In this document: positions 44,519 to 55,800 of the stretch, piece after piece
Layout: every line of letters begins with the position of its first letter
How positions within the stretch are numbered: position 1 is the stretch's first letter
From: Peronospora farinosa
Taxonomy: Eukaryota; Oomycota; Peronosporomycetes; Peronosporales; Peronosporaceae
Direction of reading: 5' to 3'
NCBI GenBank assembly: GCA_947646735.1
Contig: CANTFK010000153.1
Span: 186,001 to 250,000 of the forward strand
DNA: 64,000 bases
Position numbers and translations under genes: made by a program
The notes under the pieces: generated by a model
The model's database searches: none
What the model was told of the DNA's origin: nothing
The model's input: the letters and a program-made list of their open reading frames with translations, nothing else

Positions 44519-46348
44519 TCAACTCTTGAAGCCCTCGCCAGAATTCAAATGTATTCGACTGACACTAAGCATGCATCGAAGAATTTCCTCCTGCTCTGCA
44601 AGACTCTGACTTATGGAGCGAGACGAATGCAACCGATTTGTAGGCTCTTCGTGGCTCAGATGGCTGCTAGGACGGCTCGAGCTAAGCGATGACCCCCGTC
44701 CAATACGTCTCTTGCTGTACTTTCGAGCAACACCGTACAGCATCCCGGCAGTCCTTGCGCGTGACTGTCGTCGAAGCTCCGACATTGGCACCATGTCTAT
44801 CGTGTCGATAACCTCAGTGACCTCTTGTCTGTCACTCGACGTTTGAAAAAACTGCATCTGCTTTCGTGAATGACGTCGGCTCGTCGAGTATCCAGACATG
44901 GGAAGTTTCTTGCACAGTTTGGATTTAGAGCTTTTCGCTATTTCATCGAGAATTGCCACATCGTCGTCGATAACATCCAGAGTTGCTAGGAACGGCACAT
45001 CGTCCATGTCCATGTTTTTGTCACCCCGGGAAGTCCATGACGACTGGGACGAAGACAGGGAACTGGCAAGTCTCGACCGCCCGGAAGCGTTAAGCGATGC
45101 CTTGCTGGTATCCTCCGATTCCGTTTCGGACCAGTTAGACTCGGACCTGTACGATGCAATTTCATCCCACCACTCCGATCGTGAATTGCTTGGCTTCGTT
45201 GTATTGCTCACCGATGTTTTGCGCAACTTGCAGGCATTGCTCTCAGAGCTTAGTGTCTTGACGCTGTCGGCATGTGTGCCTGAAGACACACGCTCTAGTT
45301 TCGATGCTTCGCTTCCTCGACGAATTGTTGACACGCACGCTGTGCAGAAGTTTGTCTTAGCTACTTGAAACACTCGTGACTTGTTGTTGACGTCGTGGTC
45401 GCGTGGAACCTTGCGAACGATAACACAGCGGTGGCAAAAGATGTCTCCGCAAAGCCGGCAATGGTAACGGCGGCGCGTTGCAGCGTTGAAGTAGAGTTGG
45501 CAATTCATGCAAGCCTTGCGTGAGTCCTTGGGTACCCAATTTGTCTTGCACATGATCCCCTGCTTCACAATACATTTCGAGTCGACAAAGAGGGACATGT
45601 CGTTGTAAATGCGCATGACCTTCTTATAGTTCTTGGACAGACCTGCGATGTCATTATCACTCATAAAAAACAGCTGTGTCGCGTCCGCAGAGAAACCCGC
45701 GGGGCGGACGATGGTGACGCTATGCATCTTGATGCGCTTGATTCTCAAAGTGAGATACAAATCGGGGCATTCATCGATATCCACCGGTAGCGTCACTCGG
45801 ACGCCTACATTGCGGCCGAGCTGATCCTTAGTATATGTTAAGTACTCCAAAAAGCAATTGTCTCGCTTGCGGCCGAATGATGAAGGTTGAAGGCACGTCC
45901 ATTTGATACCCAAATATTCATCTTTCTTGCCAGACTTTTTCGTGTGGATGTTCTTGAGCACGACTGCATCGACCACGTAGCCGTACATGAATTGATTACA
46001 CTCAAAATGCTCCTGGGACGTTTCAGCGTAGTGGAAATCCATAAAGTTCCGGTAGTTGCCTTGAATATAGCCGTAGAGACGGAACTCGCTTTGCGAAATT
46101 CCCTCAGGTGTTTCCTTTCGGATAGCGGTCAAAGTGCCTTCCGTGCCAACAGGAGCCCATGGTGCATTGTAGATCGGGTAGGCTCCTTTTGCTTCGTGTC
46201 GTTCGTAGTCCGCCAAAGCGTCTTGGACGATTTTCTCGACCTGAATCTCATAGCCTTGAATCTGTTCGTCCGTGAGCTCGATGTTCGGAAAGAAATCTTC
46301 GGGCAATGGGAACGTCTTTGTCTCATTTCTGTTGGTGCGGCGACCCAT
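44519..46348 (-). CDS. START-FYVE domain protein 1
   Basis: About 609 aa from the first ATG at 46,348 (MGRRTNRNETK). An N-terminal START-like lipid-binding domain (about residues 10-260) includes FPLPEDFFPNIELTDEQ, YRNFMDFHY and CLQPSSFGRKRD. A FYVE zinc finger follows at about 275-340 with all four Cys pairs (CMNC, HCRLC, CHRC, CTAC) and the basic patch RRRYHC that binds phosphatidylinositol 3-phosphate on endosomes. The C-terminal half is Ser-rich and disordered, ending in a conserved SLAEQEEILRCML segment. START-FYVE pairs like this are abundant in oomycetes. It is divergent to its paralog at 49,356, which it matches over the whole domain region. Confidence 0.88.
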   Translation of the reverse strand: MGRRTNRNETKTFPLPEDFFPNIELTDEQIQGYEIQVEKIVQDALADYERHEAKGAYPIYNAPWAPVGTEGTLTAIRKETPEGISQSEFRLYGYIQGNYRNFMDFHYAETSQEHFECNQFMYGYVVDAVVLKNIHTKKSGKKDEYLGIKWTCLQPSSFGRKRDNCFLEYLTYTKDQLGRNVGVRVTLPVDIDECPDLYLTLRIKRIKMHSVTIVRPAGFSADATQLFFMSDNDIAGLSKNYKKVMRIYNDMSLFVDSKCIVKQGIMCKTNWVPKDSRKACMNCQLYFNAATRRRYHCRLCGDIFCHRCVIVRKVPRDHDVNNKSRVFQVAKTNFCTACVSTIRRGSEASKLERVSSGTHADSVKTLSSESNACKLRKTSVSNTTKPSNSRSEWWDEIASYRSESNWSETESEDTSKASLNASGRSRLASSLSSSQSSWTSRGDKNMDMDDVPFLATLDVIDDDVAILDEIAKSSKSKLCKKLPMSGYSTSRRHSRKQMQFFQTSSDRQEVTEVIDTIDMVPMSELRRQSRARTAGMLYGVARKYSKRRIGRGSSLSSSRPSSHLSHEEPTNRLHSSRSISQSLAEQEEILRCMLSVSRIHLNSGEGFKS

Positions 46349-49300
46349 AGACAAACGATATCTGAGGTTAAAATTATTGGAGACCGTGGCAGTTGTAAAG
46401 TTAACTTTCCTACCGAGATAAGGTGTGCCGGCGCCTAGTTGAAAGCATGGAGGGAAAATCGGAAACTAAACTTATCTTTGGTCGATTGCACCCAGCTCTC
46501 AAGATCCCACTCGAGAGCTGCAAGGTCATTAAAAGAGCAAGCCAAGCGGGCACTTCTTCACCGAGAGACAGATGGACCGGTAGATCCAGATGGGGCATTC
46601 TGCCGACGATGTGCGCTTCAGAAGAGTCGCAACATTATCGTGACAACATAGTCAGAGCAGAGAATGCTTTGTCAGGTAGGTCCAATACGTTTGTCGGTAG
46701 AAGTAGCAGAAGCTTTTGCCGAGTTCGAGGGGCTTCAGTGAACCCGTTTTGCCTTTTTTCAGTCACGAGCGAGACCTTCACGTGCTAGGGTTACTAGGTG
46801 ACTTTCCAGCACGTCAGGTACTTCGTAATTGCATTAGTGCTCGGCTTTTTGTTCTAGATGGTTCGCCCGTTGATAAGCTGGTTAGTACTGTAGCGAGCAC
46901 GAGTTTTCGTGGTCTCTTCTTGTTTAAACTCGTACATTGCATGGAGGTGTCGGTAGCGGCTACGGTAAAAAGCCAATGCGCTTTTGGCATCGTGATATAG
47001 CGAAGTTTGTAAAGCTACGTAATGGTTGAAGCGAAAGAAACTTAATTGGCAAGCCTACACAAGTACCCTTGGTTTTGTGTAGGCTTGCCAATTAAGTTTC
47101 TCGTGGTTTTTCACGTCAGCCCTTAGATTTGCGCATCGAGCACCATATCGTTTCATCCACGCATTATCCTATAATGTTTGGATGGATTCATATCTACTCC
47201 GACAGGTGTGGTGACATGAATTTTGACTGTCCTCAATTTATTCGCCGAGCCGATGTCATCAAACTTGCTCGTTTGCTTGTTTCTCGCTGTTACACAGCTC
47301 AGTCCAATCTAAAACTTTTGAGGCCGATATTAGAAAAAGTCTCCTTATTGGATGAGCAAGTAGGCGATACATATACTTTCAAAACATTACGTAAATCGAT
47401 CGATTCAAAGGTCATGGTTTCAGGGCCGTATGTGAAGCATGCGGACTACAAGCAATGCTTGGGTTAAGAGATGACGATAGTATCCTGCTGTGTAGTTTTA
47501 CAGGGTCTCAAGTACCCTACTTAGAATTGTGTCACCTCATCAGCACCATTTACAGAATTTCGTAACTATAACAATTCCTCCAGGTGGAAGTTCCCCATCA
47601 TGGGGCCAAGGTTAAAATAGGGAGTCCTGTCTCTCTGCTGCGTGCGCCACGAGAGGCAACGCAGCGTGCGAACCTGACGAGAAGCAATAGGCACCAAGTC
47701 TCGATGTGTGGGGCAGCATCGAACACCCTCCACCCAGGCATGAACGAGTTTGTCGCCAGCCCGTTCGCCGAGCGCGAGTTCTGTTCTCACAAAGCGAACT
47801 CCCTTAGAACGTGATTTCGTGTGTCTTGATCCAGGAACGGAGCTGCACGTCAGGGATAAGTCAGGCTGGCCTGTCTGGGAAAGCCGGTTTGGTACCTTGT
47901 CTCAAAACTTTCAAGGCGTCACCTGGCTCCCTGCATGTGCTCGGATTTGGTCAAATGGTCCCACGTGCCCTTTTGGAGTATTCCTCGTCAATTCCATCGA
48001 GTTGAGCCAGTAGAATGAGCTAGTGCATAGGAGAACGACGTAGTCATGGCAGAAGATCAGGGGATTTCCTCACAGACATATCAAAACAATCAACAATTCC
48101 TGTAGGTGTAAAAGTTGACGTTACTGAAGTGCCCCTTCTGACGTTACAGTTCATATAATCCGCGTGGACTATGTTTGTACCAGTGTTTGTGGCCAGGGGA
48201 TAACACCTTTGTTCACCTTTCTCTCTTATAAGACTGTCCCAGAAAAAAAACCACTTCGAGAAGCATGAATTTGAGGATGTGAGCAACGTTTCAACTCGGT
48301 CTTTTGCTCGAGACGCCAGGATTCGCATTGAGTAATCCAATACAGGCTTAAGACGAAGAGGAGGTTTCGGGTAAGTATTAGTCGTCAAGCAGCACGCATA
48401 AAAGCTTCGACGCGCACAAACTGAGATTTGAAAATCGTCGGATGGTCGCAGACGATGTCAGGCAACTTATGTCGTTTGGCACAGACCTCTAGTTTCACGT
48501 ACATTTTGAAAGGAGCATGCTACAACTTCTGGCAAGCCGCCTTTCATCGTGCTAGGTAAGATTAAGTAAAAACTAGCAGGTAATTTTTGGTCAGCACATG
48601 CACCATTCGTCGTTAGGCCTATTGTCACCATGATTACTGTCCCGTAAGACGCGATGATGCTACTGCGGTCTCATTTGGCCTTTGACGTGGCAGCTCAAAA
48701 GTCTATCTGTTGACAGCCACGAATATTATTGTTTGCTGTGCATATTTTTCAGGGAATAAAAAGCATAGAGCTATACGAAAAGCTAGCCCACGTACAGAAG
48801 AATTAGCGACGACTTTGTCATGGCACCGAGTTTTAGGATCTTTTATCACGCAATAGTCTTGCAACAAAATAATTGCCCTTACGTGCGAGTAGTATTGATA
48901 CGACACGTGTTACGGAAGCAGTGGTAGCATGAAACCCTCTCTATGGTAACAGTTCGCTTCCACACTTGCAATTGTTGGCACGCACAGAAACGTTAATGGC
49001 ATGCCTTATGATGATTCTATACCAAAGACTTGACACACCTGAAGCGTGACTGCCGGAGAAAATCAACACGAATTTCGTTTTGCAACTGGATTGTGTTTCG
49101 ACCTACGGCGATTTCACGCACGTAGTAAGCGTTAGCATTACAGCGAAAGCCGTCGGGCCACGAAATCGATACCTGATCTGTATAGAGGAGACCTTTAACG
49201 AAAGGCGCGGACATGGCAAGTACATGCTGCAAAGACGACATCTGCATTGCAGTGTTGCAGCATTGCACGCGATGGACGGGCCAGTTACAATCGCGCACAG

Positions 49301-49355
49301 CGCTCGGCACGAACATCACTAGAGATCTGACACATTGCAAAAGGAGCAAAAGTTA
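46349..49355. other. Intergenic region between divergent FYVE genes
   Basis: Three kilobases without a recognisable gene. The longest frames, 47,129-47,467 (plus, 112 codons, beginning right after the hairpin) and 48,044-48,388 (minus, 114 codons), have no domain. A perfect 27-bp hairpin lies at 47,036-47,101. It presumably contains both FYVE promoters at its two ends. Confidence 0.45.
47036..47101. repeat. Perfect 27-bp inverted repeat (stem-loop)
   Basis: Arms 47,036-47,062 and 47,075-47,101 are exact reverse complements over 27 bp, with a 12-nt loop (GTACCCTTGGTT). It is not followed by a T-run. It has the same geometry class as the 23-bp hairpin at 4,000-4,056, with different sequence. 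Confidence 0.9.
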
Positions 49356-51248
49356 ATGCCAAGCAGCGACGCTACGTTAAGAATGAATGGCAGCAACATC
49401 AAATTCCCTCTACCGGATGGGTATTTCCCGCCGGTAAAGCTCACCCCAGATGCGATAGAGGTCTATGAGCGACGCGTAGAGATCATTATGAAAAATGCAT
49501 TGGCTGAATACAACCTGCACGAGGCCATGGGAACCGTACCGGACTACGGGTCACGGTGGAACGTTGTAGGGAATATTGAACACCTTACTGCAATTCGTGA
49601 GGTGGACCCGTCTAGGGCAGTTGAAGCATCACGCGTCTTTGGACGTATTGATGGTGACTATCGGAACTATATCGACTTCCACTATTCGGTGACAGCTCAA
49701 GAGGTCTTTGCAGTAAACCAGTTCATGTATGGATATGCAGTGGATGGTGCGGTACTGTGCAATATCCATACGAAAGAATCACAAAAACCCCATTTGTACC
49801 TGGGCATGAAATGGGTATGTCACCAGCCGTCAACGCTCTCGCGCAAGCGCGACATGTGCTTTCTCGAGTATCTTGTCTACACTAAAGACCTTCAGGATCG
49901 AGATGTTGGCGTCCGAATCACGCTACCATTGCTTCTGGACGAATGTCCGCCACTATCGGACAAGTTGAAGACGAGGCGCATTCATGCACATACGGTGACT
50001 ATTGTTCGCCCAACAAACGACAGCTCCGACACCACTCAACTTTTCATGACAAGTGAAATTGACATGTACAAAGGGTCGCACTCCACGTCTGTTGGGTCGT
50101 TTAAGAAGCTCATGACGACATTGAGTTCCATGGCTTTGTTTGCCGACTCTAAACGCATTGCTGTGCATGGTATGCTGGATCGCCAAAGCTGGGCGCAGAA
50201 GAAGGCGTGTGCTAACTGCACCGTATGCGATCGCAAGTTTTCAGCCACGCGACGACGTCAGCACTGCCGTCTCTGCGGTGAGGTGGCTTGTCGGCGTTGC
50301 ATGTTGATTCGTGACGCCCCTACAGTCGATAGCAACGCTGCTTCGACGTCACGTACTTTCCAGGTAGTGAAAACTGTGTTCTGTAAAGCATGTATGGGCA
50401 AGGTCCGTGGTTCCGACATCAAGAGTATCGCTGGAACTGACAGTCAAGAGGAAGGCATGTCTGACGCCGAGTCCGCGGGCTGGTCGATGGACAAAATTGT
50501 TGGCAGTAAGGGCAACTTAGCAATGTGCAGTGAACCGTCAATTGCGTCGCTTTCACCTACTGCTGTCTTTACCTTTCCTCAAAAAGATACTGTCGGGGAT
50601 TCTGAGAGTGAAGCGAATTTTGTTGAAAGCGTTAGTCTGCTACAAAACAAGTTCTTAAGCACCGTAGAATTGGAGGTGCAATCTGAAACAAAGACTAGCG
50701 TTTCGTCTTCACTAGATGACGAGACCGAAGTCGAAGTCATGGAATCTATTGCTCCCAAGATGATAGATCTGCGCCACCTCCGAACGATGGCAGGAGCGGA
50801 GCGTGTCGTACAAGAGGTGGAGGAAGAAGAATTTCGGACAATGCGAGAGTCTCTTGCAGCATTGGACTTTAAAGCTGTTCGCCTCGTGAATTTACCGTCA
50901 TATGCAGAGAACGAGTCATTTTCAAGCAGCAGTAGCAGCAAGCTGCCACTTATGGAGGAGGACGAGGACGATGATGATGATGATGAAAATGATGAAGAGA
51001 ACGATAATGAGGACGATGTTATTGAGATTATTGATGAGTCGAATCAGATTGTATCTACTACACGGCAGGTCGTGTCATCTCCATTGGAAGGATCGCCATT
51101 GGATGGACCAATTGAGTCGTTGTTTGGACCTGCTCGATCAAACGTGTCGATCGATCAGCGGCTTCAGGAGCAGGAGGTGCTATTGAAGCGTTTAGTAATG
51201 GCGGCGAACTCCTCTGCCGGATACTACCCACCAAGTGCCCGCAGCTGA
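49356..51248 (+). CDS. START-FYVE domain protein 2
   Basis: Paralog of the 44,519-46,348 protein, about 630 aa from the first ATG at 49,356 (MPSSDATLRMNGSN). It has a START-like domain (FPLPDGYFPPVKLTPD, YRNYIDFHY, CHQPSTLSRKRDMC) and then a FYVE finger at about residues 285-345 with CTVC, HCRLC, CRRC and CKAC and the basic patch RRRQHC. A Ser/acid-rich C-terminal region includes a run of about 25 Asp/Glu/Asn residues at about 535-555. The end carries RLQEQEVLLKRLV, matching paralog 1. It likely acts at PI3P-containing membranes. Its stop codon lies inside the left arm of a 348-bp inverted repeat. Confidence 0.88.
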   Translation: MPSSDATLRMNGSNIKFPLPDGYFPPVKLTPDAIEVYERRVEIIMKNALAEYNLHEAMGTVPDYGSRWNVVGNIEHLTAIREVDPSRAVEASRVFGRIDGDYRNYIDFHYSVTAQEVFAVNQFMYGYAVDGAVLCNIHTKESQKPHLYLGMKWVCHQPSTLSRKRDMCFLEYLVYTKDLQDRDVGVRITLPLLLDECPPLSDKLKTRRIHAHTVTIVRPTNDSSDTTQLFMTSEIDMYKGSHSTSVGSFKKLMTTLSSMALFADSKRIAVHGMLDRQSWAQKKACANCTVCDRKFSATRRRQHCRLCGEVACRRCMLIRDAPTVDSNAASTSRTFQVVKTVFCKACMGKVRGSDIKSIAGTDSQEEGMSDAESAGWSMDKIVGSKGNLAMCSEPSIASLSPTAVFTFPQKDTVGDSESEANFVESVSLLQNKFLSTVELEVQSETKTSVSSSLDDETEVEVMESIAPKMIDLRHLRTMAGAERVVQEVEEEEFRTMRESLAALDFKAVRLVNLPSYAENESFSSSSSSKLPLMEEDEDDDDDDENDEENDNEDDVIEIIDESNQIVSTTRQVVSSPLEGSPLDGPIESLFGPARSNVSIDQRLQEQEVLLKRLVMAANSSAGYYPPSARS

Positions 51249-51591
51249 CAAATTTGAATACATTTGGGTTAAGCTTGTCGAGCGTTATTCATTGTTTTTG
51301 TTGGTGCATCCAATTTTTGTTAACAACCATAACTTTTGTCTTGGAGAGTGACTACTTGCAAACGGTGGCGTTACTTCGTGTTACAATTGCAGCATTGCAC
51401 GCTTCTAGTGCGTCGTCTTTCTCTTTAGGTCCACGTGCATCAGAAAGACAACATTGCTCCTACTTAATCTATTACATCTTCGCCATACAAAACAAAACTT
51501 TATTGTACCATGGCTGCATCACGTCTCATTATGCACAGACATACAACTTTTCTCCACAGCTTTCTTGGAATTGGTTCTTATGCAATTTCAA
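51244..51591 (+). repeat. Inverted repeat, left arm (348 bp), FYVE gene 2 3' flank
   Basis: This arm starts at the FYVE2 stop codon and is the reverse complement of 51,900-52,247 with only a few mismatches; one example is GCAATTTCAA against GCTATTTCAA at the inner end. The arms are equal in length, with a 308-bp spacer. A ~200-bp diverged copy of this sequence is also in every unit of the 470-bp array, in the orientation of the right arm. Confidence 0.92.
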
Positions 51592-51899
51592 TTGGTTAAT
51601 ACAAGACTTAGTCCCTAAAGTTCAAGCAACTCTGACTGCCAAGATCCCGGTACCTTTTCGACACGTACATGTCTAAAAGATCAATCGGCCGGGCAAGGTT
51701 CCTGGGATCCGTTATAAATTCGCACCAAGTGCGTCTCGACAGCTCTGAGGTTTCGCAATTGTGGGCACACAAGGTGTTGCCGTGTCGAGCATTAATGGAC
51801 GAGTTAGCATCCTCGATTTGCAACTGCAACAGGGTGCGTCTCTTGGCTAAGGTCGTTAAGCAGCGACACCTGTCCATCCGGCAGTGGTTTACTGGCGAG

Positions 51900-52247
51900 T
51901 TGAAATAGCATAAGAACCAATTCCAAGAAAGCTGTGGAGAAAAGTTGTATGTCTGTGCATAATGAGACGTGATGCAGCCATGGTACAATAAAGTTTTGTT
52001 TTGTATGGCGAAGATGTAATAGATTAAGTAGGAGCAATGTTGTCTTTCTGATGCAAGTGGACCTAAAGAGAAAGACGACGCACTAGAAGCGTGCAATGCT
52101 GCAATTGTAACACGAAGTAACGCCACCGTTTGCAAGTAGTCACTCTCCAAGACAAAAGTTATGGTTGTTAACAAAAATTGGATGCACCAACAAAAACAAT
52201 GAATAACGCTCGACAAGCTTAACCCAAATGTATTCAAATTTGTCAGC
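51900..52247 (-). repeat. Inverted repeat, right arm (348 bp), effector 3' flank
   Basis: Reverse-complement partner of 51,244-51,591. On the minus strand it begins 26 bp after the stop codon of the secreted protein gene, so two unrelated convergent genes share nearly the same 3' flank. Just outside the arm, PPPASAD-like coding similarity to the FYVE2 C-terminus (PPSARS-stop) hints that the copy originally included the FYVE2 gene end. Confidence 0.92.
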
Positions 52248-52272
52248 ACTAGCCGGTGGTGGGGTTCTGCTT

Positions 52273-52713
52273 TCATTTTTTATGTTGTAACCAGGTAGCA
52301 TACAATTCCGCAAATTTCTCCCGTTGCGCTGAAGCTGTCTGTGGCAGTCTTAATTGAAGTCTGACCATGAAAGGAACTATCTTTTTCCTCTTCAAATGCT
52401 TGAACAACCTGTGTAGCTTCTTTTCGTTTTCTTTCTTCAGATATTCCCCCAGTTTTGCATCCGTAATCTTTCTGAGATTGAAACTGGAAAAAAACATACG
52501 GTACAAATTAACGAATCGTTCTTCAGATGTCGAAGAGACTTGTGAGGCTTCGTATCCGCCGCCTGAAGCGGTTTTCGTGTTTCTGGTGTTATTGATGGAC
52601 TGATGAAGTGGTGTCCCATCCGAAAAATGGTTAGTTGTAGTAGCAGAAATGGTGCTCAAAGCCATGAGGCGAGTGACAGCAATGGCAATGAGCACTAAGC
52701 AGGAGTAAATCAT
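52273..52713 (-). CDS. Small secreted protein, EER-containing effector candidate
   Basis: 146 aa, one exon, ATG at 52,713. The first ~24 residues (MIYSCLVLIAIAVTRLMALS) form a strong signal peptide. The mature part starts with a Ser/Thr/Asn-rich, disordered stretch and reaches EER at residues 64-66 (STSEERF), the position of the second half of an RxLR-EER motif, but no RxLR precedes it (TRNTK sits where it might be). The cysteine-free C-terminal domain is helical and very basic (EYLKKENEKKLHRLFKHLKRKK, then AELYATWL), with some resemblance to a WY-type helix pattern; the KHLKRKK cluster could be a nuclear signal. EER-only effectors are known in downy mildews. It lies between the inverted repeat and the 470-bp array. 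Host targeting is inference. Confidence 0.65.
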   Translation of the reverse strand: MIYSCLVLIAIAVTRLMALSTISATTTNHFSDGTPLHQSINNTRNTKTASGGGYEASQVSSTSEERFVNLYRMFFSSFNLRKITDAKLGEYLKKENEKKLHRLFKHLKRKKIVPFMVRLQLRLPQTASAQREKFAELYATWLQHKK

Positions 52714-52848
52714 TGTTTTGAGCTGAGCGTGTAAACTTGCGAACTGGTCATACTTAAAGGGTGAAAAGCAATTATCTATCGCACACCCGGACCTCTGTCA
52801 CAAAAGGTCTTTACTGGCATAAACGGGTCATATTACATGTAAAAAGAT

Positions 52849-55800
52849 ACTCTAGCGTAGTCACACCAAAAGACGCCTCAGGAGTTGTATCATTGGAGGA
52901 GGCATTGTCTTAGCATCAGAGACTTCCCACCAACGTAGTACTCTGTATATCACACCGAATACGCGTTGGTTGTGGCCGAACTACCTGAGAGATGACGTTG
53001 CTGCGAGTGGGTCTTCTGCGCCTACCTCTTTAGTAAAAAAGGGTCTCCTAAAGAGAAAGACGACGAAATAGAAGCGTGCTGCAATTGCAACACGAGGTAA
53101 CGTATTCACTCTCCAAGTCAAAAGTTATGATTGTTATCAAAAACTAAATGCACAAGCAAAAAAACAATAAATAACGCGCGACGAGCTTAAACCAAATGTA
53201 TTCAGATATGTCAGCACTAGCCGGTGCCGAATGTCTGTCCCTGAAGGACCTTCAGGATCAGAGATGACCTCTAGTGAAGGTGTATTACTGAAGTCATAGT
53301 TTACACAAGCAAGGAAAATTCCTCTAGAATATTTACACAAAAGACGCTCCAGGAGTTGTATCATTGGAGGAGGCATTGTCTTAGCATCAGAGACTTCCCA
53401 CCAACGTAGTACTCTGTATATCACACCGAATACGCGTTGGTTGTGGCCGAACTACCTGAGAGATGACGTTGCTGCGAGTGGGTCTTCTGCGCCTACCTCT
53501 TTAGTAAAAAGGGTCTCCTAAAGAGAAAGACGACGAAATAGAAGCGTGCTGCAATTGCAACACGAGGTAACGTATTCACTCTCCAAGTCAAAAGTTATGA
53601 TTGTTATCAAAAACTAAATGCACAAGCAAAAAAACAATAAATAACGCGCGACGAGCTTAAACCAAATGTATTCAGATATGTCAGCACTAGCCGGTGCCGA
53701 ATGTCTGTCCCTGAAGGACCTTCAGGATCAGAGATGACCTCTAGTGAAGGTGTATTACTGAAGTCATAGTTTACACAAGCAAGGAAAATTCCTCTAGAAT
53801 ATTTACACAAAAGACGCTCCAGGAGTTGTATCATTGGAGGAGGCATTGTCTTAGCATCAGAGACTTCCCACCAACGTAGTACTCTGTATATCACACCGAA
53901 TACGCGTTGGTTGTGGCCGAACTACCTGAGAGATGACGTTGCTGCGAGTGGGTCTTCTGCGCCTACCTCTTTAGTAAAAAAGGGTCTCCTAAAGAGAAAG
54001 ACGACGAAATAGAAGCGTGCTGCAATTGCAACACGAGGTAACGTATTCACTCTCCAAGTCAAAAGTTATGATTGTTATCAAAAACTAAATGCACAAGCAA
54101 AAAAACAATAAATAACGCGCGACGAGCTTAAACCAAATGTATTCAGATATGTCAGCACTAGCCGGTGCCGAATGTCTGTCCCTGAAGGACCTTCAGGATC
54201 AGAGATGACCTCTAGTGAAGGTGTATTACTGAAGTCATAGTTTACACAAGCAAGGAAAATTCCTCTAGAATATTTACACAAAAGACGCTCCAGGAGTTGT
54301 ATCATTGGAGGAGGCATTGTCTTAGCATCAGAGACTTCCCACCAACGTAGTACTCTGTATATCACACCGAATACGCGTTGGTTGTGGCCGAACTACCTGA
54401 GAGATGACGTTGCTGCGAGTGGGTCTTCTGCGCCTACCTCTTTAGTAAAAAAGGGTCTCCTAAAGAGAAAGACGACGAAATAGAAGCGTGCTGCAATTGC
54501 AACACGAGGTAACGTATTCACTCTCCAAGTCAAAAGTTATGATTGTTATCAAAAACTAAATGCACAAGCAAAAAAACAATAAATAACGCGCGACGAGCTT
54601 AAACCAAATGTATTCAGATATGTCAGCACTAGCCGGTGCCGAATGTCTGTCCCTGAAGGACCTTCAGGATCAGAGATGACCTCTAGTGAAGGTGTATTAC
54701 TGAAGTCATAGTTTACACAAGCAAGGAAAATTCCTCTAGAATATTTACACAAAAGACGCTCCAGGAGTTGTATCATTGGAGGAGGCATTGTCTTAGCATC
54801 AGAGACTTCCCACCAACGTAGTACTCTGTATATCACACCGAATACGCGTTGGTTGTGGCCGAACTACCTGAGAGATGACGTTGCTGCGAGTGGGTCTTCT
54901 GCGCCTACCTCTTTAGTAAAAAAGGGTCTCCTAAAGAGAAAGACGACGAAATAGAAGCGTGCTGCAATTGCAACACGAGGTAACGTATTCACTCTCCAAG
55001 TCAAAAGTTATGATTGTTATCAAAAACTAAATGCACAAGCAAAAAAACAATAAATAACGCGCGACGAGCTTAAACCAAATGTATTCAGATATGTCAGCAC
55101 TAGCCGGTGCCGAATGTCTGTCCCTGAAGGACCTTCAGGATCAGAGATGACCTCTAGTGAAGGTGTATTACTGAAGTCATAGTTTACACAAGCAAGGAAA
55201 ATTCCTCTAGAATATTTACACAAAAGACGCTCCAGGAGTTGTATCATTGGAGGAGGCATTGTCTTAGCATCAGAGACTTCCCACCAACGTAGTACTCTGT
55301 ATATCACACCGAATACGCGTTGGTTGTGGCCGAACTACCTGAGAGATGACGTTGCTGCGAGTGGGTCTTCTGCGCCTACCTCTTTAGTAAAAAAGGGTCT
55401 CCTAAAGAGAAAGACGACGAAATAGAAGCGTGCTGCAATTGCAACACGAGGTAACGTATTCACTCTCCAAGTCAAAAGTTATGATTGTTATCAAAAACTA
55501 AATGCACAAGCAAAAAAACAATAAATAACGCGCGACGAGCTTAAACCAAATGTATTCAGATATGTCAGCACTAGCCGGTGCCGAATGTCTGTCCCTGAAG
55601 GACCTTCAGGATCAGAGATGACCTCTAGTGAAGGTGTATTACTGAAGTCATAGTTTACACAAGCAAGGAAAATTCCTCTAGAATATTTACACAAAAGACG
55701 CTCCAGGAGTTGTATCATTGGAGGAGGCATTGTCTTAGCATCAGAGACTTCCCACCAACGTAGTACTCTGTATATCACACCGAATACGCGTTGGTTGTGG

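Noticed and set aside
47129..47467. 112-codon plus-strand frame after the 27-bp hairpin
   Set aside because: No recognisable domain or conserved pattern; probably a chance open frame.
48044..48388. 114-codon minus-strand frame
   Set aside because: Low-complexity and unlike any family; no supporting context.
49886..49905. CCTTCAGGATC shared by FYVE2 coding sequence and the 470-bp unit
   Set aside because: The shared stretch is short and in the opposite orientation to the true shared flank; most likely chance.
51608..52276. 222-codon minus-strand frame across the inverted repeat
   Set aside because: It spans spacer and right arm, and the left arm gives the same peptide on the other strand, so it is a by-product of the repeat.
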